Source: Nitrospirota bacterium
Lineage (GTDB): Bacteria; Nitrospirota_A; Leptospirillia; Leptospirillales; Leptospirillaceae
Reading direction: 5' to 3'
Assembly (NCBI GenBank): GCA_021838765.1
Contig: JAKCCY010000049.1
Location: 1 to 18,117, forward strand
DNA: 18,117 nucleotides
Shown: positions 13,507 to 18,117 of the stretch, piece after piece
How positions within the stretch are numbered: the first letter of the stretch is position 1
Layout: every line of letters begins with the position of its first letter
Notes under the pieces: model-generated
Database searches by the model: none
Seen by the model: the letters and a program-made list of their open reading frames with translations, nothing else
Told to the model about the DNA's origin: nothing
Made by a program: the position numbers and the translations under genes

Positions 13507-15805
13507 GTCCATTTCCTTTCGATCCTGATGAAAAGATCGGTGACTTTTCTCCCAGGGAAGAATCCTGACGCGCTCCAATCGCCGTTGGAGATGAGGGTAT
13601 CTTGAGAATAAGCCCCCATGGAAGCTTGTTGGGATTTGTTACCGTTTGGGCGTTAGCCTTCAGGAGCGTACGCCAGTACCGGGGGTCTCCATAAATGATG
13701 CCCTTTGCGGCAACGGTCTCAAGGGTGTCACCGGTTTTCACCCTGTATATCGTGGGGCGGCCCTTACCCGGGTGGAGAAGATGCCATTGCCTTTTGGCTT
13801 TTGCAAAATCCTTCGGGAAAGCCGGGTCTTCCTTTGCAAAATATTTTTTATAAAGGGCCACTCTCTTTGCTTTCATCGGATGGCGCATGATCGATGCCCT
13901 CAGATGGTATCGGGCATCTTCCCGAAGTCTTTTAACAGCAAAATCTTTTGAAAAGCTTTTCTGGGACAGGGAGGCCATTGCCGCCGACTGGGCTATAATC
14001 GCCTGTCTCCGTGGAGTCAGGGAATTCGAGGAAAGTCCCTTTGCCACCGCCATCTCAATTCGTGAAAGATGGGCCAGGACGGTTGCATCGTGCGGCATCA
14101 GTTCATAGGCTGTCGACTCTTCGCGAAGAGCCTTGTAGATCTGTCCCATGTGAAAATAGCACCATCCGATACTATCCCTGAAAGAACCGTTTTTCGGATC
14201 TACCGTCAGTGCCCTCAAAATAAGATACCTTGCCGCAGTCAAACTTCCATGATCCACAACCCAGGTGTATCCCAGATAGTTAAGTGCATCAGCCATCTTC
14301 GGATCCAGGGCAATCGCCCGTTCCAGATCCCTCTGGGACTGTTTCTGGTATTTCTTGTGGTTCCACTGGTCAAAAAGAACACCCCGATTGAAGTACAGCA
14401 CAGCGCTGTCAGGATGAATCGACATCGCCCGGGCGAGATACTTCCGTGCTTCAGGAAAACGCTTGAGGTCCATCTCCGCAAGAGATATGGAAAAAGGAAT
14501 CTCCCATTTACCAGGAGCCAGTTTCTGCGCTTTAAGAAAATTCCTGATTGCAGCCTTGGGATTTTCCAGTCGGCGGAACAGGTCTCCCAGAAGGAAATAG
14601 CCCAGATCACTGTGGGGAAAGCGCTTGATCATCAGCCTGTAAGTATCAACCGCCTCTGGCAGATGAAGGGATCGCTCATAGACAGATCCGAGAAATGACA
14701 GGAGCTTTTCATCTCCTGGATTGTCACGGATAATTGACTGAACCTCCCCGATTGCCCGATCGAGCTGATTGTCCTCCAGAAGCAGGGATGTCAGGATAAG
14801 CCCGAAGCGCTCATCGTCCGGATGCTCCTTGATGACTTGTCCCAGGAAAGAAATGGCTTCGCGGGTCTTCCCCTCCGAAAGCAGATCCTTAAGCAGCTTG
14901 CCTTCCACCTGAGGATCTCCTGGATGTATCCGGTCCAGGATGACGCGATAGTACTTGTCTGCTTCAGGATAGTTTCCAAGGGTGGCGTCAAGGTCCCCCA
15001 AAGACTCCCATCCGGGCTCAAAACCGGAGTTTCTTTTAACCGAAAGAGCGAAGGCCTTTCTTGCCCCGTTAAAATCTTTCTCCCTTGCCAGCTGGAATCC
15101 CAGGTAGAATGGCAGATAGCTCGATGCCGGATTCTTCCCGACACCTTCTTTGAGTACCTCAATGCCTTTCTCTCGTTGGCCGGTACGATTGTACAGATCA
15201 TCAATGGCAACATAAACTTCTTCCTTCAATGGATCCAGGGGAAGAACGTGTTGACGGTAGAGAGTGATGATGTCCTCAAAACGCATATTTCTGAGAGTAG
15301 GATCCTGAATTCCAAGGGCCTGGATACGTTCTATCCGGGCTAGGTCAAGCCAGGGAGAGATCCTTTTCGGGTAATCTTCTGTCAGATTTTTCAGCGTTTG
15401 AATTGCCCCCTTCTCATCTCCGATTTTTTCCTGCAGATGAGCTTTTCTAAGGCGCATCGACAATGACTTGGGGCGATAACGAAGGACCTTTTCGGTCTCA
15501 TCCAGCGCAAGGAACGGATTACCGAGATCCTGATTGATGTAAGACTGAAGCTCATGATAATAGGACTGCCATGGTCTTGGAGGATCGACAGGCAAAGGTT
15601 TCGTCCGGGCAATCCGGGTCTCCCCGTATCCCGCAGAAGCTGGTCCGGCCCCTGACTCCATATGACAGCCCGCCAGAACGGTTCCGAGCAGTAAGGGCGC
15701 AATTGCTGCAGATATCCACGACAGGGCAGACCTGAAGCCCAATCCGGAATCAAAGCTTTTTCTACGTGCAACAATCATGGGCTCATCCCCAAAAGCTTCC
15801 GACAC
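13496..15805 (-). CDS. Large TPR-repeat lipoprotein with C-terminal LysM domain
   Basis: The 769-residue protein has a long signal sequence with hydrophobic core (about 32-44) and a lipobox LAGC with Cys47, so mature residue 1 is lipidated and the protein is probably on the outer membrane. Tandem tetratricopeptide repeats fill about 90-570, including NYLGYTWV (509-516) and RDSIGWCYFHMG (543-554) as seen in outer-membrane TPR lipoproteins. A basic linker (about 600-680) leads to a LysM module (YRVKTGDTLETVAA near 687-700, through about 738), expected to bind peptidoglycan. The GTG start abuts GGAGGTGAT; ATG 15778 would give a more usual 37-residue signal. It probably scaffolds an envelope complex; the partner is unknown. 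The aminotransferase start overlaps its stop. Confidence 0.87.
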   Translation of the reverse strand: MSEAFGDEPMIVARRKSFDSGLGFRSALSWISAAIAPLLLGTVLAGCHMESGAGPASAGYGETRIARTKPLPVDPPRPWQSYYHELQSYINQDLGNPFLALDETEKVLRYRPKSLSMRLRKAHLQEKIGDEKGAIQTLKNLTEDYPKRISPWLDLARIERIQALGIQDPTLRNMRFEDIITLYRQHVLPLDPLKEEVYVAIDDLYNRTGQREKGIEVLKEGVGKNPASSYLPFYLGFQLAREKDFNGARKAFALSVKRNSGFEPGWESLGDLDATLGNYPEADKYYRVILDRIHPGDPQVEGKLLKDLLSEGKTREAISFLGQVIKEHPDDERFGLILTSLLLEDNQLDRAIGEVQSIIRDNPGDEKLLSFLGSVYERSLHLPEAVDTYRLMIKRFPHSDLGYFLLGDLFRRLENPKAAIRNFLKAQKLAPGKWEIPFSISLAEMDLKRFPEARKYLARAMSIHPDSAVLYFNRGVLFDQWNHKKYQKQSQRDLERAIALDPKMADALNYLGYTWVVDHGSLTAARYLILRALTVDPKNGSFRDSIGWCYFHMGQIYKALREESTAYELMPHDATVLAHLSRIEMAVAKGLSSNSLTPRRQAIIAQSAAMASLSQKSFSKDFAVKRLREDARYHLRASIMRHPMKAKRVALYKKYFAKEDPAFPKDFAKAKRQWHLLHPGKGRPTIYRVKTGDTLETVAAKGIIYGDPRYWRTLLKANAQTVTNPNKLPWGLILKIPSSPTAIGARQDSSLGEKSPIFSSGSKGNGHVD

Positions 15806-15814
15806 ATCACCTCC
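15806..15814 (-). promoter_or_regulatory. Strong ribosome site of the TPR-LysM gene
   Basis: On the minus strand GGAGGTGAT matches nine bases of the 16S rRNA 3' end and directly precedes GTG at 15805, leaving 4 bases after GGAGG. The spacing is short but the match decides for the GTG start over ATG 15778. In the 153-base gap upstream, GGCAAG (15862-15867) and CTTGCC (15890-15895) form an inverted repeat; I see no clear promoter. Confidence 0.55.
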
Positions 15815-15958
15815 ATATATCTCAATGAGTTTTAAATCTTAAGGACCACAAGTACGAAAGGGGCAAGATCGTGACCGTCCGGGAAAAGACTTGCCTGAGG
15901 GGACAGAAAAACAGGCCCCTGACTTTTGAAAGAAAAAAAATCAGCACCGCAGACAGGG

Positions 15959-16648
15959 TCAATCACCTTCTTTCTCGACCTGAACCAAAAAGATATCCTC
16001 CTGCGTCAAAAGTGGCAAAACAGATTCCTGACTCCTGCCTTCCGGAGACGGACAGCCTGACATTGCCTCTGTATCCAAAACAGGCAACAGGCCTCTCTCG
16101 ACAATCTGGTCGGTCTGAATCGATGACGATCGATAGCCCATGGCAGCAACCCGCCAACCTGAGTCGAGCGTTTTCTGTATGGCCGCCGACCAGTTTCCCT
16201 TGACCGAGAGCAGGGAAAGCATGGCTCCGGCATCCTGTCGAAAGTAAACAACTCCGTGGCGAACATCCATGAAACTGAAGGTCTTCCGCATCGGAAGGGT
16301 TGCCCTTACCCTCGCTTCAACTGAACCACCTCGCGGGAAAAAAGTTCCATCTCCTTCAAATATCCAGCCCTCTGAAGGAAGGATCTCACGAATGGCCAAA
16401 GTTCCCCTCAGCTCAGCCGATGCCTCAAGGAACCCCCTAACCCCATCACACTCGTAATAACCGGACAAAAAAGAGAGCTTTCCCCGACGAAACCCGGTCA
16501 TCGTGATATGGATACCTCCAAGGGTGCGATAAGGAAAAAAAGAGACAGGTTTGAGCACCCGGCTTCCGCAGGACACCATACCGGAAGGAAGAGGTAGAGC
16601 GTACAGGAACAAAAAAGAATCGAGCCCTTTATACCCCCTTGGCCCCAT
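15959..16648 (-). CDS. Putative lipoprotein, LolB/DUF4292-like (weak)
   Basis: I do not firmly recognise this 229-residue protein. The N-terminus has an apolar stretch SFLFLYALPLPSGMV followed by SCGS, an imperfect lipobox with the cysteine at about residue 27. The middle holds alternating beta-strand-like segments (LRGTLAIREILPSEGWIFEGDG, then SVEARVRATLPMRKTF and HGVVYFRQDA); that spacing resembles the LolB/DUF4292 half-barrel fold. I infer a possible outer-membrane lipoprotein role, at low confidence. I chose ATG 16648 because AAAGGA lies about 7 bases upstream; a GTG at 16702 has no ribosome site. It is 153 bases upstream of the TPR-LysM gene on the same strand, an order often seen for LolB-like and TPR lipoproteins. 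It is divergent from galE. Confidence 0.5.
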   Translation of the reverse strand: MGPRGYKGLDSFLFLYALPLPSGMVSCGSRVLKPVSFFPYRTLGGIHITMTGFRRGKLSFLSGYYECDGVRGFLEASAELRGTLAIREILPSEGWIFEGDGTFFPRGGSVEARVRATLPMRKTFSFMDVRHGVVYFRQDAGAMLSLLSVKGNWSAAIQKTLDSGWRVAAMGYRSSSIQTDQIVERGLLPVLDTEAMSGCPSPEGRSQESVLPLLTQEDIFLVQVEKEGD

Positions 16649-16987
16649 AACCATTCCTTTCCGCTCGAAAATGAGTCCATTGAAGCGCCAATAGCCAACC
16701 ACTCAATTATTCAAGTGTATCTGAGGGGGGAAGCAAATTCAAACCAAATTTGGATTAACCTGGAAAAATCATTGATATTTCAGGATTCCGGGCTGATCGG
16801 AAAAAATGCACCCATCGCCAAAACAGGTCGACCGCTTTTATTTTTGGAAATTCAATATGACTCTGATAGGATTTGGCAGGAGATCCGGGCGGAACAAATA
16901 TCCAGATCATAAAGGCCAAATGGGGAGGGTCCCCTGCAAAAAGACGCTGAGTGCCGTGAGAACTGGCCCGATCATTGGAGAAAAAAA
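16649..16987. promoter_or_regulatory. Divergent intergenic region between the LolB-like gene and galE
   Basis: This 339-base stretch has no credible gene. It contains a 10-bp palindrome CCAAATTTGG (16744-16753), a small hairpin GGGGA/TCCCC with a GGG loop (16922-16934), and a candidate galE promoter at 16844-16872. The left part is AT-rich compared with the flanking genes. Confidence 0.5.
16844..16872 (+). promoter_or_regulatory. Candidate galE promoter
   Basis: TTGGAA (16844-16849) and TAGGAT (16867-16872) are separated by 17 bases, each matching 4 of 6 consensus bases. Transcription would begin near 16880, about 108 bases before galE. The match is modest and could be chance. Confidence 0.28.
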
Positions 16988-17968
16988 TTGAAGATACTTG
17001 TCACTGGCGGAGCGGGCTATATCGGATCCCACATGGTCCTTTTACTGAAAAAATCCGGCCACGAAGTTGTTGTCCTCGATAACCTCTCAAACGGCCACAG
17101 AGAATCCATACTCGACACGACTTTTGTTCCCGGTGATATTGGTGACCGTCCGCTTCTTGACCGGCTCATGTCTGAAAACAGATTTGACGCCGTCATGCAT
17201 TTTGCCTCCTTTATCCAGGTCGGAGAATCCGTTACCTCTCCGACCAAGTACTACAACAACAATGTTTCAAGAACACTTGTCCTCCTTGATGCCATGATTG
17301 ATGCCGGAGTCAAAAAATTCATCTTTTCTTCCACTGCCGCCATTTTTGGTATCCCCTCGAGAACTCCTATTGATGAATCCCACCCCAAATATCCCGTCAA
17401 CCCTTACGGGCGGACCAAACTGTTTGTCGAGGAGATCCTCGCCGATTACGGACAGGCTTATGGCCTGAAAAGTGTGGCTCTTCGATACTTCAATGCGGCG
17501 GGGGCAGACCCGGACGGAAGAACCGGAGAAAGACACCACCCCGAAACCCACCTGATCCCCCTGATTCTGAAAGCGGCCTCCGGGGAACGGGACTTTATCA
17601 CCGTTTATGGCAGAGACTACGATACACCCGACGGCACATGCATCCGGGACTACATCCATGTCATCGATCTTTGCGAAGCTCACCTGCTCGCCCTCATGCA
17701 CCTTGAGTCCGGGGGGGATTCCATCTCCTACAATCTTGGAAATGGACAGGGATTTTCCGTTCTTGAAGTAATCGCTGCGGCAGAAAGGGTTACGCAGAAA
17801 TCCATCAGGGTAGAAACCGGAGAAAGGAGAGCGGGAGATCCACCCCGCCTGGTCGCTGACAGCCGAATGATCAAGAGAGATCTGGGGTGGGCACCATGTT
17901 ATCCTGATATCGACACGATCATCAGACACGCATGGCAATTCGAGTCAAAAATGTTCCCCGGACGATAA
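16988..17968 (+). CDS. galE: UDP-glucose 4-epimerase
   Basis: GalE interconverts UDP-glucose and UDP-galactose with bound NAD, feeding cell-surface polysaccharides; some relatives also act on UDP-GlcNAc/GalNAc. The 326-residue protein (usual 325-340) has the NAD-binding GGAGYIGSH (7-15), DNLSNGH (41-47), HFASFIQVGES (71-81), SSTAAIFG (114-121) with the active-site Ser/Thr, catalytic YGRTK (Tyr140, Lys144), RYFNAAGADPDGRTGE in the substrate loop, and GTCIRDYIHVIDL near the C-terminus. These fit the short GalE group rather than the longer WbpP type. The start is TTG at 16988 with GGAG at 16977-16980, 7 bases upstream; no better start precedes the Rossmann motif. It stands alone on its strand, divergent from the lipoprotein and aminotransferase genes. 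Confidence 0.93.
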   Translation: MKILVTGGAGYIGSHMVLLLKKSGHEVVVLDNLSNGHRESILDTTFVPGDIGDRPLLDRLMSENRFDAVMHFASFIQVGESVTSPTKYYNNNVSRTLVLLDAMIDAGVKKFIFSSTAAIFGIPSRTPIDESHPKYPVNPYGRTKLFVEEILADYGQAYGLKSVALRYFNAAGADPDGRTGERHHPETHLIPLILKAASGERDFITVYGRDYDTPDGTCIRDYIHVIDLCEAHLLALMHLESGGDSISYNLGNGQGFSVLEVIAAAERVTQKSIRVETGERRAGDPPRLVADSRMIKRDLGWAPCYPDIDTIIRHAWQFESKMFPGR

Positions 17969-18041
17969 CCGGTCCGCCCTTCGAACGCGGTCGGGTCAGA
18001 GATAATTCCAGACTGTGACGTCAAAGGTGTCTTGTCAGGAA

Positions 18042-18117
18042 TCAACCGATGACCCCTGCATCGAATGCCATGCAATAGTCCCTGTAGTACTCGTGAAAAA
18101 GACGAGCCCGACAAAAT
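18042..18117 (-). CDS. Possible C-terminal fragment of a minus-strand gene
   Basis: From the right edge a minus frame stays open for 24 residues to TGA (18044-18042). It includes LFHEYYRDYCMAFD and ends AGVIG. The composition is protein-like, rich in aromatic and acidic residues, but the stretch is too short to prove and I do not recognise the family. If real, it converges on galE with a gap of about 73 bases (17969-18041), in which no terminator with a U-run is seen. Confidence 0.3.
   Translation of the reverse strand, partial: FCRARLFHEYYRDYCMAFDAGVIG

Noticed and set aside
13507..13578. Longer aminotransferase starting at 13578
   Set aside because: It would overlap the TPR gene by 83 bases and adds residues unlike the family's N-terminus; ATG 13506 has a ribosome site.
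16649..16702. GTG start at 16702 for the LolB-like protein
   Set aside because: No Shine-Dalgarno sequence; ATG 16648 has AAAGGA at suitable spacing.
16715..16912. 65-codon frame (+) starting GTG between the divergent genes
   Set aside because: No ribosome site, no recognisable domain, and it covers the likely promoter region.
17267..17938. 223-codon minus frame opposite galE
   Set aside because: Shadow of the well-conserved galE reading frame; no domain recognisable.
18016..18023. Palindrome TGACGTCA after galE
   Set aside because: Eight bases only, in the 3' region of galE with no downstream start; likely chance.

Overview
The window is ordinary chromosomal DNA of a Gram-negative bacterium: lipoprotein signals, an RND pump, strong AGGAG-type ribosome sites and several GTG or TTG starts. 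Base composition is near 50% GC. A glutamate decarboxylase followed by a Kch-type K+ channel suggests exposure to low pH. My best guess is an acidophilic Nitrospirota of the Leptospirillum type, but this is inference; no taxonomic marker gene is present. I see no insertion sequence, CRISPR array, phage gene, tRNA or rRNA.

Layout. (1) 3-89: the 3' end of a probable membrane protein (+), ending Pro-Pro-Pro-stop inside a perfect hairpin. Then a tight operon 150-3267 (+): efp, accB, accC, thiE (translation factor EF-P, the biotin carrier and biotin carboxylase of acetyl-CoA carboxylase, thiamine-phosphate synthase). (2) 3550-7471 (+): a membrane-anchored DUF3105 protein and an RND-superfamily pump without adaptor or outer-membrane channel. 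(3) 7594-10299 (-): glutamate decarboxylase followed by a Kch-like K+ channel with an RCK domain. (4) 10300-10625: a structured divergent intergenic region. (5) 10626-11624 (+): fermentative-type D-lactate dehydrogenase, ldhA. (6) 11625-16648 (-): LolB/DUF4292-like putative lipoprotein, a large TPR-LysM lipoprotein, a DegT/DnrJ-type sugar aminotransferase and bioD; the last three overlap one another. (7) 16988-17968 (+): galE, then a possible fragment of a minus-strand gene at the right edge.

How the genes fit together. Block 1 links biotin-dependent fatty-acid precursor synthesis and thiamine synthesis with translation. Block 6 and galE look like envelope assembly (sugar-nucleotide conversion, aminosugar formation, outer-membrane and peptidoglycan-associated lipoproteins), with bioD translationally attached. 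Block 3 plausibly serves pH and membrane-potential homeostasis.

The two most interesting signals are regulatory. First, the three proline codons just upstream of efp, the gene for the factor that rescues ribosomes at polyproline, form exactly the 5' arm of a 9-bp hairpin. This would suit an EF-P-sensing attenuator. Second, the ldhA leader carries one segment that can pair perfectly with an upstream segment or, almost as well, with the ldhA Shine-Dalgarno region, which looks like a translational switch.
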